Shown: one piece after another, positions 1 to 11,197 of the stretch
How the letters are laid out: each line of letters opens with the position of its first letter
How positions within the stretch are numbered: position 1 is the first letter of the stretch
Source: Streptococcus chenjunshii
GTDB lineage: Bacteria; Bacillota; Bacilli; Lactobacillales; Streptococcaceae
Assembly (NCBI RefSeq): GCF_003086355.1
Contig: NZ_CP031733.1
Location: 1,984,001-2,048,000 of the forward strand
Direction: 5' to 3'
Length of the DNA stretch: 64,000 bases
The notes under the pieces: generated by a model
Told to the model about the DNA's origin: nothing
What the model saw: only the letters and a program-made list of their open reading frames with translations
Database searches by the model: none
Program-made: the position numbers and the translations under genes

Positions 1-405
1 AGCTTCTTCGGATAGTTTTGACAGCTCCCGATACATCCAAACATTGCTTCCTGTAACGGCCAAAATAATCATACCGTAAAAGACCTGAGCGACTGAATTG
101 TTAAAATCACTGGCAACAAGATTCGTAGCATAAGGAAAAAAGGAAGAGAAAAAGAGCAAAATCAAGGAATTCCACACCAGATTGTTATTGATTTTCTCAA
201 CACTGTCCCAAGATCGGTGGAGATTGACCCACATGGTCCCCAGCCAGAAAAAAGAAATAGTATAGGCAAAAAAATTCATGCGTAAATCCCATAAACCTTG
301 CCAAGTCAACTCTTCTGGACGCTCCAGTTCTAAAACCAGAATAGTCATGATGATAGCTAAAACAGCATCTGTAAAAGCCACTAAACGCTCTTTTGATAAA
401 GTCAC
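1..405 (-). CDS. TMEM175-family ion channel protein, C-terminus cut by window edge
   Basis: The frame reading down from a GTG at 405 is open to the window edge (135 codons). Its N-terminus carries RLVAFTDAVLAI, matching the conserved FSDxVxAI signature of the TMEM175/DUF1211 family of small potassium-selective membrane channels. Several hydrophobic membrane segments follow, with WLGTMWVNLHRS between two of them. The GTG start is chosen because AAAGGAG lies eight bases upstream and because the family motif follows directly; the alternative frame from 412 is a shadow. The 3' end is missing only because the window ends. The family assignment rests on the motif and hydrophobicity; ion selectivity is inferred from the family. 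Confidence 0.75.
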   Translation of the reverse strand, partial: MTLSKERLVAFTDAVLAIIMTILVLELERPEELTWQGLWDLRMNFFAYTISFFWLGTMWVNLHRSWDSVEKINNNLVWNSLILLFFSSFFPYATNLVASDFNNSVAQVFYGMIILAVTGSNVWMYRELSKLSEEA

Positions 406-514
406 AATGCACACTCCTTTGATTTTCTTTCTATTTTAACCAGATCTAAACAGTTAGTCAAACAGCAAAGGAATGCTTTATTTCCATAACCACATACTAT
501 ATTTACTGTTCTTT

Positions 515-658
515 TTAAATATTTTTGGCAAAAAATGGAAGAATGACCGCCACAGCCTCGTCTACAAATGGGTAAAGGTCATAGAGATCATAGTGGCCAG
601 CTTCCGGAATAACCGCCCATTCTTTAACTTCGCTTTGGGCCGCATCAAAAAGTTCATA
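515..658 (-). pseudogene. Alpha/beta hydrolase C-terminal relic
   Basis: An open stretch of about 47 codons with no start codon reads YELFDAAQSEV, then PEAGHYDLYD, then VDEAVAVILPFFAKN before a stop. This is the typical end of an alpha/beta-fold hydrolase, with the catalytic His in the GHYDLYD segment. It begins directly after an in-frame stop, and no nucleophile elbow is visible upstream. I read it as the 3' remnant of a deleted hydrolase gene. The family is fairly clear; the original substrate cannot be told. Confidence 0.6.
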
Positions 659-1052
659 CTAAAAGCACCTAAGAACTATCTTAGATGCTTTTTACAGAAC
701 AGCTTTTCAAGCTGTTCTTCCTCCCTTGCTTGTAGCAATATCCAGTTCTCGAGTTTTTCAGCCAGCAGGAAAAAGAAAGAAAATAGCTGTTCTTAAGAAA
801 GGGTATCGGAAATAGGAAAAAAATAGAAAAACGTAAAATTGAATTGCTGGCTGTTGCTTCTCCTTTTAAGCTATAAGAGACTTCATCTATTGAAAAATAT
901 TGGAGAGAATCATGGCTATTCAAGCTGCAGTCTGTCCGAATCTATTATCTGACAAAAACAGACTGTTTTGCTTGGAATGGTGGTCCTTACTGTTGCAAAA
1001 GCAATTTTAAGAAGAACTGGATATTGCAGCAAAGGAAGAAGGCTTGAAAAAT
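659..1052. other. Gene-poor decayed stretch with one perfect hairpin
   Basis: No intact gene is visible. The only clear structure is a perfect 9-bp inverted repeat, GAACAGCTT and AAGCTGTTC around a 3-base loop, at 697-717. Short plus-strand ORFs near 912-1010 have no recognisable family and look like debris. Confidence 0.5.
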
Positions 1053-1247
1053 TTATTTTTTCCGTCTTTTTACCGCCAGCTCGAAGGCTGTAAGTAAAGA
1101 AACTTCTCCTAAAAGAATTGATCCTACTGTTGATATGTCTCCCGTTTGAGGCAACTGTCTGGCAGCATAGCTTACCGACGGAAAACCTTCGGCTTGTTTA
1201 ATACTATGTGGCTCGTTCACCACCAGAACAGTCCTAGGTTCAGGCAA
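1053..1247 (-). pseudogene. LPxTG sorting-signal relic of a surface protein
   Basis: The last 33 residues form a textbook cell-wall sorting signal: LPQTGD, a hydrophobic stretch (STVGSILLGEVSLL) and the positively charged tail KRRKK before the stop. Sortase A would cut between T and G of LPQTG. The upstream 30 residues look unlike a surface-protein repeat or domain, and the frame has no secretion signal, so only the 3' end of a larger surface-protein gene seems to remain. A functional 64-residue product is unlikely. Confidence 0.6.
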
Positions 1248-1501
1248 TCGGTCAACTGTTTGTTGAAGAGGAACTAGTTGATTTTCCTATAATTACTGTC
1301 TATTCAATGAACAGCTAATTACCGTATTTAACCCGGCTGATAACCAACAACAAGGATAGCAAGATAGTTTTATTGACCTTAAAAAAGCTATCTTACGGAG
1401 TCTTAGTCTGGTTTTTATAGTGTAGCTGATTTTGAGAGTGTTTTCATAAATTACTAATTTATTAGCTGCTCTTTAAAAACAATTATAAGCACAATCGGAA
1501 T
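1248..1501. other. Non-coding spacer after lacG
   Basis: No gene, lacX homologue or strong terminator is visible downstream of lacG. Short open frames here are interrupted and unrecognised. Confidence 0.4.
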
Positions 1502-4632
<3,131 letters not shown>

Positions 4633-4634
4633 GA

Positions 4635-4949
4635 TTAGCTCCCTCTTTTATATAATTCAATTAAATGTTTCATTAAATCTTTAAGCAGGACAGTTGTCAT
4701 CAAATGATCCTGACCATGCATTAACGTTACACTGAGTTCGATGTCATCCCCTTGTGCTTCCTTAGTCAGAAGCTCCGTCTGCGCTTTATGAGCATCCACA
4801 ATACATTGATTTGCCTCATCAATCAAAGCTTCTGCTGCTGCAAACTCCTTGTTTTCGGCTTTTGCCAGTGCTTCCAGAAGTTTGGAACGGGCATCGCCTG
4901 CATAAGCTACAATTTCAAATCCTAATAGGGTTGTTTCTTCTCTGTTCAT
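4635..4949 (-). CDS. lacF: PTS lactose EIIA component
   Basis: A 104-residue soluble phosphocarrier that passes phosphate from HPr to the EIIB domain of LacE. The active-site His78 lies in LMHGQDHLM, with the conserved Asp81 and His82 just after it. The helical, Ala/Glu-rich sequence fits the trimeric helical-bundle fold of the lactose/cellobiose EIIA family. It sits between lacD and lacE. Confidence 0.96.
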   Translation of the reverse strand: MNREETTLLGFEIVAYAGDARSKLLEALAKAENKEFAAAEALIDEANQCIVDAHKAQTELLTKEAQGDDIELSVTLMHGQDHLMTTVLLKDLMKHLIELYKRGS

Positions 4950-4967
4950 TGTCTTTCCTCCTCAGCT

Positions 4968-5945
4968 TTAACGTTTGTCTGTCCAAGGTGTCGCCGTTTG
5001 AGCAAGAACTTCATTGAGTGCATCAATATGTTTAAAGCCTTCTGTGCGCAGCCATTCCCGTGCTGCCGCTGCTCCTTTTTCAATATAGACCGGAACAGAC
5101 CCAGCCCAAGTTGCCCGGCCGCAAAGAACACCGCTGAATCGAGAACCGGCTTGATGAGCAAAAATCAGCGTCTCTTGGAAAAGTTTGCTGCTGACACCAG
5201 CACTGAGATAAATATAAGGCAGATGAGTGGCTGCATCCTGTTCTCTGAAGAAAGCCGCTGCCTGTTCTTGACTGTAAACGGCCTCTCCATCTGCAAAGCC
5301 CTCAACATAAGCCATATTGACAGGCACCTCAACCTTAAGAACATCAACATTGAATCGGTCTTCGGAAAAAACTTTCATCGCCTCAATCACTTTTTTCGGT
5401 TTAAGCTTAGCAAACTCTGCACTGCTGCTGTCAGCTACCTTTTCGTCATAGGTCAGAATTTCAAGGAAAAAGGGAATGTCCTCTGCTATACATTCTGAAC
5501 CGATTCGCTCAATATAAGCTTGCTTTTGCAGGTTAACATCCCTGTCACCGTCAGCATCATAATAAAGCAGAAATTTCACAGCATCTGCACCAGCCTCTTT
5601 TAGCCGCTTGGCCGACCATTCACTGAGGCAGTCCGGCAGACGGCTGGTTGTCGTTGCATCATAACCGGTTTTCTCATAAGCAAGCAGGAGACCCGACTGT
5701 TTATCGCGGAGCTGACTGGCTGGAAGACCGTACTCTGGATCCAAAAGGATAGAAGAAGCATAAGGCGTCAGCTCTGCCGAAACCAAAGATTTTAATTCTT
5801 CCATTTGCTCTCTCTGCGGCGTTCCCTCCTGGTACTGCGCCATCATCTTACGCAAAGCGCCGCGCTGATCAAAGGCCAAGGCGGAAATAATACCCTTGCG
5901 GCTGAGTTTGTCCAAAAAACGTCTTTTTTCTTCTGTTAATCCCAT
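4968..5945 (-). CDS. lacD: Tagatose-1,6-bisphosphate aldolase
   Basis: A class I aldolase that splits tagatose-1,6-bisphosphate into dihydroxyacetone phosphate and glyceraldehyde-3-phosphate, the last step of the tagatose-6-phosphate pathway. The 325-residue length is normal. The likely Schiff-base lysine is K204 in [10 protein letters not shown], with K124 in VKFLLYYD; the early [12 protein letters not shown] segment is typical. It begins two bases after lacC. Streptococcal LacD paralogues can have regulatory roles, but complete operon context makes the metabolic role the simplest reading. Confidence 0.96.
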   Translation of the reverse strand: MGLTEEKRRFLDKLSRKGIISALAFDQRGALRKMMAQYQEGTPQREQMEELKSLVSAELTPYASSILLDPEYGLPASQLRDKQSGLLLAYEKTGYDATTTSRLPDCLSEWSAKRLKEAGADAVKFLLYYDADGDRDVNLQKQAYIERIGSECIAEDIPFFLEILTYDEKVADSSSAEFAKLKPKKVIEAMKVFSEDRFNVDVLKVEVPVNMAYVEGFADGEAVYSQEQAAAFFREQDAATHLPYIYLSAGVSSKLFQETLIFAHQAGSRFSGVLCGRATWAGSVPVYIEKGAAAAREWLRTEGFKHIDALNEVLAQTATPWTDKR

Positions 5946-5947
5946 TT

Positions 5948-6880
5948 TTACACCTCTTCTACATGAACTTGTTTAAATAATTTATCATAATCAGCCAGAT
6001 TAACATGGCCTGTCACTTTTTCCTGCGCATTCAGCATCCCTAAAACATTAGCTCTTTTTAACAACTCGGCATCAGAAAGTCCATGCAGTAAAGCAGAGGC
6101 AATTCCCGCCACCGTTGCATCACCTGAGCCTACCGGATTAACAGCTTCAATTTTAGGAATTTTAACACGGTAAAAGGTGTGACCATGCTTGGCAAAAGCA
6201 CCGGAAGAACCTAAAGAAACAATTACCCAACTAATCCCTTCAAAAATAGGATGGCACAGCAGTTTTTTTAAAACCTGACTGTCAGCCGTAACAGGTTGGC
6301 TGACAAGCTGACTTAATTCTTCAAGATTGGGTTTGATGACATAAGGTTTGTCTGCACTTTTTAAAACTTCTGTCAGAGCGGCTCCTGAGCAGTCTAAGAC
6401 AGCTTTCTTTTGATAGCCATTAACCAAGCGCACCAGTTTCACATAATAGTCCGAATCGATTCCTTCAGGCAGACTCCCTGAAATTGTGATCACATCAAAG
6501 GGCCGACACAGACGGTTAAAGTGCTGGAGAAAACTTTCTGCTTCACCGGATTTGATGACTGGACCGCTTTCTAAAATTTCTGTTTGCAGACCTTCATGCA
6601 AAATAGCAATACAGTTTCTGGTTTCTCCTTGAATAGGGAAAAAATGGTGATGGATGTCTGCCTGAGTCAGTTTTTCTTGTAAAAATAATCCGGGCTTCCC
6701 GCCGATTAAACCGGTCGCCATAACATCTTCACCGAGCTCCGACAATATCCGGGTAACATTCAGTCCCTTACCTCCCGGTGTTTTAGTAACATCATCCGCT
6801 CGATTAACTGTATCAAGGACAAATTCTGTCAATGAATAAGAAATATCAACAGCAGGATTCATTGTTACTGTGAGAACCAT
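5948..6880 (-). CDS. lacC: Tagatose-6-phosphate kinase
   Basis: A PfkB/ribokinase-family kinase of 310 residues that phosphorylates tagatose-6-phosphate with ATP. It has the N-terminal [12 protein letters not shown], the [10 protein letters not shown] substrate motif and the C-terminal [12 protein letters not shown] motif with the catalytic Asp. I chose the ATG at 6880 rather than 6916: it matches the family N-terminus, has AAAGGAG just upstream, and gives a 16-base gap to lacB instead of an overlap. Confidence 0.96.
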   Translation of the reverse strand: MVLTVTMNPAVDISYSLTEFVLDTVNRADDVTKTPGGKGLNVTRILSELGEDVMATGLIGGKPGLFLQEKLTQADIHHHFFPIQGETRNCIAILHEGLQTEILESGPVIKSGEAESFLQHFNRLCRPFDVITISGSLPEGIDSDYYVKLVRLVNGYQKKAVLDCSGAALTEVLKSADKPYVIKPNLEELSQLVSQPVTADSQVLKKLLCHPIFEGISWVIVSLGSSGAFAKHGHTFYRVKIPKIEAVNPVGSGDATVAGIASALLHGLSDAELLKRANVLGMLNAQEKVTGHVNLADYDKLFKQVHVEEV

Positions 6881-6896
6881 TTCTCTCCTTTCTTTT

Positions 6897-7412
6897 TCAG
6901 TCATGATAATCACCACGATTCCATTTTTCTAAAAATTCATCAAAAAAGTGAGGATTTTGCTGCTCTACATTGAGACTTTCTACCTGAGTAATTTTTTCAA
7001 TCAGTTTTTTATTTTCCGGACTTTCTCTATATTCTGCTTCAATAAAAGCACTGATAATATCACACATTAAAAGCTCTCCAGTAATTTTCCCGCCAAAACC
7101 AATAACATTGGCATTTAGCTCCTCTTTAGCATAGAGGGCTGTTGTCATATCGCGAACTAAGGCAGCCCGAACACCGGGAACCTTATTAACGGCATTAGTG
7201 ATACCGACACCGGTTCCGCAGATACAAATACCTAAATCCGCTTCTCCGTTCACCACTGCCTCCCCCACTTTTTTACCGAAAATCGGATAGTGAGTGCGTG
7301 TGTGGTCATAAGTTCCGCAGTCAAGTACTTCGTAACCTTTCGATTTCAAAAAATCTGAGACTGCTATCTTTTCATCCGTTACAATATGGTCACATCCAAG
7401 GGCAATTTTCAT
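6897..7412 (-). CDS. lacB: Galactose-6-phosphate isomerase subunit LacB
   Basis: The 171-residue larger subunit of the heteromeric isomerase that converts galactose-6-phosphate to tagatose-6-phosphate. It belongs to the RpiB/LacAB fold family, with [12 protein letters not shown] at the N-terminus, [10 protein letters not shown] and the [21 protein letters not shown] segment in the middle. It follows lacA in the same operon, as the partner subunit should. Confidence 0.96.
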   Translation of the reverse strand: MKIALGCDHIVTDEKIAVSDFLKSKGYEVLDCGTYDHTRTHYPIFGKKVGEAVVNGEADLGICICGTGVGITNAVNKVPGVRAALVRDMTTALYAKEELNANVIGFGGKITGELLMCDIISAFIEAEYRESPENKKLIEKITQVESLNVEQQNPHFFDEFLEKWNRGDYHD

Positions 7413-7433
7413 TTCTTTTTCCTCTTTCTAGCA

Positions 7434-7859
7434 CTAACACATTTTATTCAGCATATCTACACGGATTTGGTGGCGGCCGCCATCATAGCTGCCTCCTGCA
7501 AAAGATGAAGCAATATTTTTAGCCAGCTGATCTCCAACAATCTCTGCACCTATTGTAATCATCCGAGCATTATTATGACCGCGTGTCATATAGGCCGAAC
7601 GCTCATCAGAAACTTCAGCGGCAATCATGCCTTTCAGTTTTGTAGCTACCATAAAACTGCCGGCACCATAAGCATCTACCATGATTCCAAGATTGTCTGA
7701 ATCTTTGTTCAGCTGAGCTGCTACAGCCAGCGTATTATCAATAAAATCCTTTTTCTCATCGCTGACATCAGTCACTTCATAGCCTTCTGCCAAAAGATGC
7801 GTTCTCAGCACATCCTTAAGTCTCTTTCCCTGCGCATCTGCTCCAATAATAATTGTCAT
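7434..7859 (-). CDS. lacA: Galactose-6-phosphate isomerase subunit LacA
   Basis: The 141-residue smaller isomerase subunit, first gene of the lac operon. [16 protein letters not shown] begins the RpiB-like fold; [16 protein letters not shown] is the conserved later segment. An open frame continues 42 codons upstream, but it runs through the promoter and operator, so the ATG at 7859 with AAAAGGAGG just upstream is the start. Confidence 0.96.
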   Translation of the reverse strand: MTIIIGADAQGKRLKDVLRTHLLAEGYEVTDVSDEKKDFIDNTLAVAAQLNKDSDNLGIMVDAYGAGSFMVATKLKGMIAAEVSDERSAYMTRGHNNARMITIGAEIVGDQLAKNIASSFAGGSYDGGRHQIRVDMLNKMC

Positions 7860-7904
7860 ACTAAGCCTCCTTTTACCGTTGTAAGTATCCAAAGAGATAG
7901 AAAA

Positions 7905-7921
7905 TGTTCGATTTTGTTTAT
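7905..7921 (+). promoter_or_regulatory. Candidate LacR operator at lacA
   Basis: The 17-mer TGTTCGATTTTGTTTAT lies just downstream of the predicted lac transcription start. A near copy (15 of 17 identical, same orientation) lies beside the lacR promoter. Position and duplication suggest a LacR site; binding is inferred. Confidence 0.6.
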
Positions 7922-7932
7922 TTTCCTTTTTA

Positions 7933-7961
7933 ATAATAACACAAAAAGAAACATATGTCAA
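7933..7961 (-). promoter_or_regulatory. lac operon promoter
   Basis: On the minus strand TTGACA (7961-7956) and TATTAT (7938-7933) are separated by 17 bases, a strong sigma-A promoter. The predicted transcript starts near 7926, about 65 bases before lacA. Confidence 0.85.
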
Positions 7962-8063
7962 CACTTTTTGTTTATTAAAAAACATAAGCTCATTTTATTT
8001 TAATTCAATCTCGAAAATGTTCTTCTGCTATTCAATGTTTTAGCGAATCCTCTCATTTTACAT

Positions 8064-8080
8064 TGTTTGATTTTGTTTGT
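8064..8080 (+). promoter_or_regulatory. Candidate LacR operator at lacR
   Basis: TGTTTGATTTTGTTTGT, the partner of the 7905-7921 copy, 159 bases away. It ends seven bases before the lacR -35 element, so LacR may control its own gene or loop between the two sites. Confidence 0.6.
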
Positions 8081-8086
8081 CTTTTC

Positions 8087-8115
8087 TTGAAAAAAATATT
8101 GTTTTATGATATATT
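8087..8115 (+). promoter_or_regulatory. lacR promoter
   Basis: TTGAAA (8087-8092), a 17-base spacer and TATATT (8110-8115). The predicted start near 8122 would leave only about 10 bases before the ATG at 8132, which favours the second ATG at 8150. Confidence 0.7.
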
Positions 8116-8149
8116 AAGGTGATAATCAGAAATGAAATCAGGTAAAAAT

Positions 8150-8917
8150 ATGTTAAAGAATGAGAGACTGCAGCGCATTGTTGATAAAGTCAACCAAGAA
8201 GGGGTTGTCACTGTCAATGATATTATCCAAGAACTTGAAGTTTCTGATATGACTGTCAGGCGAGATCTGGATAAGCTGGAAAAAGAGGGACTCCTCAGTA
8301 GGATACACGGTGGTGCCCAAAGTATAACCCTTCTGCAAAAACAAGAAAAATCCAACAGTGAAAAACAAGCTGTTCAAATTAAAGAAAAGCAGGAAATTGC
8401 CAAATTAGCAGCAGACCTTATTAATGACGGAGAAACAATTTTTATCGGTCCGGGAACAACATTGGAGTTTCTTGCTCAAGAGTTAATCAACAAAAAAATT
8501 CGTATTGTCACCAACAGTCTGCCCGTTTTTTCCGCCTTATCCCGTAGCACAACTGTCGATCTGCTCTTGATAGGCGGTGAATATCGATCCATCACAGGCG
8601 CTTTTACAGGTTCACTGACCCAAAGTAATATCGGGTCACTGAAATTTGCCAAAGCTTTTATCAGCTGCAACGGCATTTATAATAACGATATTGCAACCTA
8701 CAGCGAAACTGAAGGAAATATTCAGAAGCTGGCCTTTGAAAACTCTATCGAAAAGTTTCTTTTGGCTGACAGCCAAAAGTTCAACGTTTATGATTTTTGT
8801 GTTTTCTACCATCTGTCAGATCTTACCGCACTGATTACTGATTCAGGGATTAGTAAGGGGAATTTGAAAAAATACGGAAAACTGACACGTATCTTCACAG
8901 CAAAATCAAAATCGTAA
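8150..8917 (+). CDS. lacR: Lactose phosphotransferase system repressor, DeoR family
   Basis: A 255-residue DeoR-family repressor, divergent from the lac operon. The N-terminal winged helix-turn-helix contains VTVNDIIQELEVSDMTVRRD and ends in RIHGGA, the standard DeoR arrangement. The C-terminal sensor domain has IFIGPGTTLEF, resembling a sugar-phosphate binding fold. In lactococci and streptococci LacR is relieved by tagatose-6-phosphate. I chose the ATG at 8150 (MLKNERLQ) because DeoR proteins usually start so and because the promoter predicts a start near 8122; an ATG at 8132 would add six residues. Confidence 0.93.
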   Translation: MLKNERLQRIVDKVNQEGVVTVNDIIQELEVSDMTVRRDLDKLEKEGLLSRIHGGAQSITLLQKQEKSNSEKQAVQIKEKQEIAKLAADLINDGETIFIGPGTTLEFLAQELINKKIRIVTNSLPVFSALSRSTTVDLLLIGGEYRSITGAFTGSLTQSNIGSLKFAKAFISCNGIYNNDIATYSETEGNIQKLAFENSIEKFLLADSQKFNVYDFCVFYHLSDLTALITDSGISKGNLKKYGKLTRIFTAKSKS

Positions 8918-9130
8918 GACTGGAACTTTCTACAGCAATAACACTTAAGAGTGGAGCAAACGAATATAATTGCTGGGCAATCATCTGCTGAATCACTCCG
9001 GACAGTTGGATCCGGATAGGCGCTATTATTATTTTAGCTCTTAAACAGTCCAGTGAACGATTTAGGCGGGGGTCTGAAGATTAAACCGCGTTCAGATAAG
9101 GACTTCCAAGCACAGAAAAACTGCAATAAC

Positions 9131-9164
9131 AAAGAAGCTGAGACTCTTTAGTCTCAGCTTCTTT
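9131..9164. terminator. Terminator between lacR and gadB
   Basis: A perfect 15-bp stem (AAAGAAGCTGAGACT and its complement) with a four-base loop. It follows lacR after about 210 bases in which I see no gene, and it could act in both directions. Confidence 0.7.
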
Positions 9165-9222
9165 ATTATGTAAACATTAAAATGTTATAAGCAAACCATA
9201 AGTTATCTCTCGTTTTTTGTAG

Positions 9223-9247
9223 TATAATTAAAGTGTAAACCCTTTCA
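9223..9247 (+). promoter_or_regulatory. gadB promoter -10 with cre-like site
   Basis: TATAAT lies at 9223-9228; no good -35 is visible 17 bases upstream. TGTAAACCCTTTCA at 9234-9247 matches the CcpA cre consensus (TGWAARCGYTWNCW) at 13 of 14 positions and covers the predicted transcription start, where CcpA would repress. Confidence 0.55.
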
Positions 9248-9264
9248 TGTTTCGTTCATGAACT

Positions 9265-9373
9265 GAACACGGCCTAAACGCTGTGAGAAAAAGACAGTCC
9301 TCCCTTGAGTCTTTAGTGACTCGGCGGTCAGACTCCTATTTTCTCTTTGCGTTCTTCACGGCCTTGGTATCTT
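9265..9373 (+). repeat. Modular leader repeat in gadB 5' UTR
   Basis: Begins GAACACGGCCTAAA and ends ACGGCC then GTATCTT, directly before the gadB Shine-Dalgarno. The two ends can pair: GGCC..AACGC..GAGAAAA with TTTTCTC..GCGTT..GGCC. Inside is a smaller GAGTC-GACTC hairpin. The inverted copy at 15294-15457 shares both ends. It may be a small mobile element that now forms a structured leader. Confidence 0.6.
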
Positions 9374-9390
9374 AATAAGGAGGTAATATA

Positions 9391-10794
9391 ATGGCACTTT
9401 ATGGTAAGCATAATCAAGAAAAACATGATGTCCTCAATCCTATTTTTGGATCTGTCAGTGAGGATCAGGATTTGCCAAAATATAGGTTAAATCAAACTCC
9501 TGTTGAACCGAGAATTGCTTATCAGGTTATTAAGGATCAGCTGCTTGATGAAGGCAATGCCCGTCTGAATTTGGCAACATTCTGCCAAACCTACATGGAA
9601 CCGGAAGCAACCCAGCTGATGAGTGAAACATTGGAAAAAAATGCTATTGATAAATCAGAATATCCGAGAACAGCAGAAATTGAAAACCGCTGTGTTAACA
9701 TGATTGCTGATTTATGGCAGGCTCAGCCCGACGAAGCTTTTCTGGGAACATCAACAGTCGGCTCCTCCGAGGCCTGTATGCTGGGCGGATTGGCTATGAA
9801 ATTTGCTTGGCGCAAACGGGCGGAAAAACTGGGGCTGGATACTAAGGCGCAAAAACCTAATTTGGTCATTTCAACAGGCTATCAGGTATGCTGGGAAAAA
9901 TTCTGTACTTATTGGGATATCGAACTGCGGACAGTTCCTATGGACGAGAAACATCAGTCACTAAATCTGGAAACTGTCATGGACTATGTCGACCGCTATA
10001 CAATCGGTATTGTCGGTATCATGGGAATTACCTACACCGGTCGCTATGATGATATCAAACGGCTGAATGATCTTGTAGAGGACTACAACAGCCAAACTGA
10101 TTTCAAGGTCTATATTCATGTTGATGCAGCTTCCGGCGGACTGTACGTTCCCTTTATGGAACCGGAAATCGCTTGGGATTTTCGGCTGAAGAATGTTGTC
10201 TCCATCAACACTTCCGGCCATAAATACGGTCTTGTCTATCCGGGAATAGGATGGATTTTATGGCGTGATAAGGCTTTTCTGCCGGAAGAATTGATTTTTA
10301 GGGTGAGCTACCTGGGCGGAGAAATTCCAACTATGGCCATCAATTTTTCCCGCAGTGCCGCTCAAATCATTGGACAATACTACAATTTTATCCGCTACGG
10401 CTATGAAGGCTATCGCGCAATCCACCAGCGGACTCATGACGTTGCCCTCTATCTAGCAAAAGAAATTAGGGCTCTGAACCGTTTTGATATTGTTAATGAC
10501 GGCTCACACCTGCCTATTATCTGCTATAAGCAAAAAGAATCCGGGGATCAGGAATGGACCCTTTACGACTTAGCAGACCGCCTGGCAATGAAGGGCTGGC
10601 AAGTCCCTGCCTACCCTCTGCCTGCTGATTTGGATAACATAGAAGTCCAGAGGCTGGTTGTCCGTGCCGATTTTGGTATGGGTATGGCGCATGACTATAT
10701 AGAAGATATGAAGGCAGCCATTGCTGAACTTGATCAGGCTCATATCCTCTTTCATGAGAAAAAAGAAATCAAAAATTACGGCTTCACGCACTGA
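9391..10794 (+). CDS. gadB: Glutamate decarboxylase
   Basis: A PLP-dependent enzyme of 467 residues that converts glutamate to GABA and CO2, using up a proton; in bacteria it serves acid resistance. The PLP lysine is K278 in NTSGHKYG, with the upstream HVDAASGG and SSEACM cofactor motifs. Length and N- and C-termini match bacterial GAD; the C-terminal tail, which closes the active site at neutral pH in E. coli GadB, ends in GFTH. AAGGAGG precedes the ATG. No GadC glutamate/GABA antiporter gene is adjacent, which is unusual; the product may need a distant transporter. The cre-like site suggests catabolite control. Confidence 0.95.
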   Translation: MALYGKHNQEKHDVLNPIFGSVSEDQDLPKYRLNQTPVEPRIAYQVIKDQLLDEGNARLNLATFCQTYMEPEATQLMSETLEKNAIDKSEYPRTAEIENRCVNMIADLWQAQPDEAFLGTSTVGSSEACMLGGLAMKFAWRKRAEKLGLDTKAQKPNLVISTGYQVCWEKFCTYWDIELRTVPMDEKHQSLNLETVMDYVDRYTIGIVGIMGITYTGRYDDIKRLNDLVEDYNSQTDFKVYIHVDAASGGLYVPFMEPEIAWDFRLKNVVSINTSGHKYGLVYPGIGWILWRDKAFLPEELIFRVSYLGGEIPTMAINFSRSAAQIIGQYYNFIRYGYEGYRAIHQRTHDVALYLAKEIRALNRFDIVNDGSHLPIICYKQKESGDQEWTLYDLADRLAMKGWQVPAYPLPADLDNIEVQRLVVRADFGMGMAHDYIEDMKAAIAELDQAHILFHEKKEIKNYGFTH

Positions 10795-10835
10795 CCAGCA
10801 CGACCGCAGGATGTGTTCAATTCATTAAAATAACA

Positions 10836-10924
10836 AAAAAGAGTCAGGCCAATGTACTGTTCCCAAAAAGTTAGATATAAAATCTAGCGATTGGGGTGCA
10901 GTTCACCTAAGCCTGACTCTTTTT
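10836..10924 (+). terminator. gadB terminator with long loop
   Basis: A perfect 14-bp stem, AAAAAGAGTCAGGC (10836-10849) and GCCTGACTCTTTTT (10911-10924), ends in a T-run, but its loop is 61 bases rather than the usual few. It could serve gadB and, read the other way, the end of copZ. Confidence 0.75.
10853..10905. repeat. 53-bp IS-end-like palindrome in terminator loop
   Basis: TGTACTGTTCCCAA at the left and TTGGGGTGCAGTTCA at the right form an imperfect inverted repeat, and the centre also folds (AGTTAGAT against ATCTAGCG). The arms resemble terminal repeats of streptococcal IS3-family elements. With it removed, the terminator has a normal short loop. I read it as a minimal element inserted in the loop; the IS similarity is from memory. 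Confidence 0.5.
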
Positions 10925-10952
10925 GCTGCTCAAAGGCTAGTCATTAGATATC

Positions 10953-11156
10953 TTAGAGCTCTTTGCCTAAGGCAAAATGACTGCCTTTAAGAGCCTGTTT
11001 CAAAGCAAATTTAAACGGACGGCCTGTGATGGTGGCCTGTTTTTTCTCTAAGTCAACATGAACATCGGTAACTCCGCGGACTGCACTTAATTTTTCTGTC
11101 ACAGTCTGAGCACAGCCTTGACATTTCATCCCTTTTATTTCATATCTTTTTTCCAT
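10953..11156 (-). CDS. copZ: Copper chaperone CopZ
   Basis: A 67-residue heavy-metal-associated domain with the Cu(I) site C12-x-x-C15 in GMKCQGC. It carries copper to the CopA ATPase or to the CopY repressor. It is the last gene of the copYAZ operon, 41 bases after copA. Length and motif are normal for CopZ. Confidence 0.94.
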   Translation of the reverse strand: MEKRYEIKGMKCQGCAQTVTEKLSAVRGVTDVHVDLEKKQATITGRPFKFALKQALKGSHFALGKEL

Positions 11157-11197
11157 AAGTATCCTCTTTTCTGTAAGGTAAACTGTTAAACTTTCTT

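Noticed and set aside
7860..7985. 42-codon N-terminal extension of lacA
   Set aside because: It runs through the operator and promoter; the family start is at 7859.
9265..9373. Metabolite riboswitch in the gadB leader
   Set aside because: The pairing is real on paper, but the ends match a dispersed repeat and no known riboswitch core is visible.
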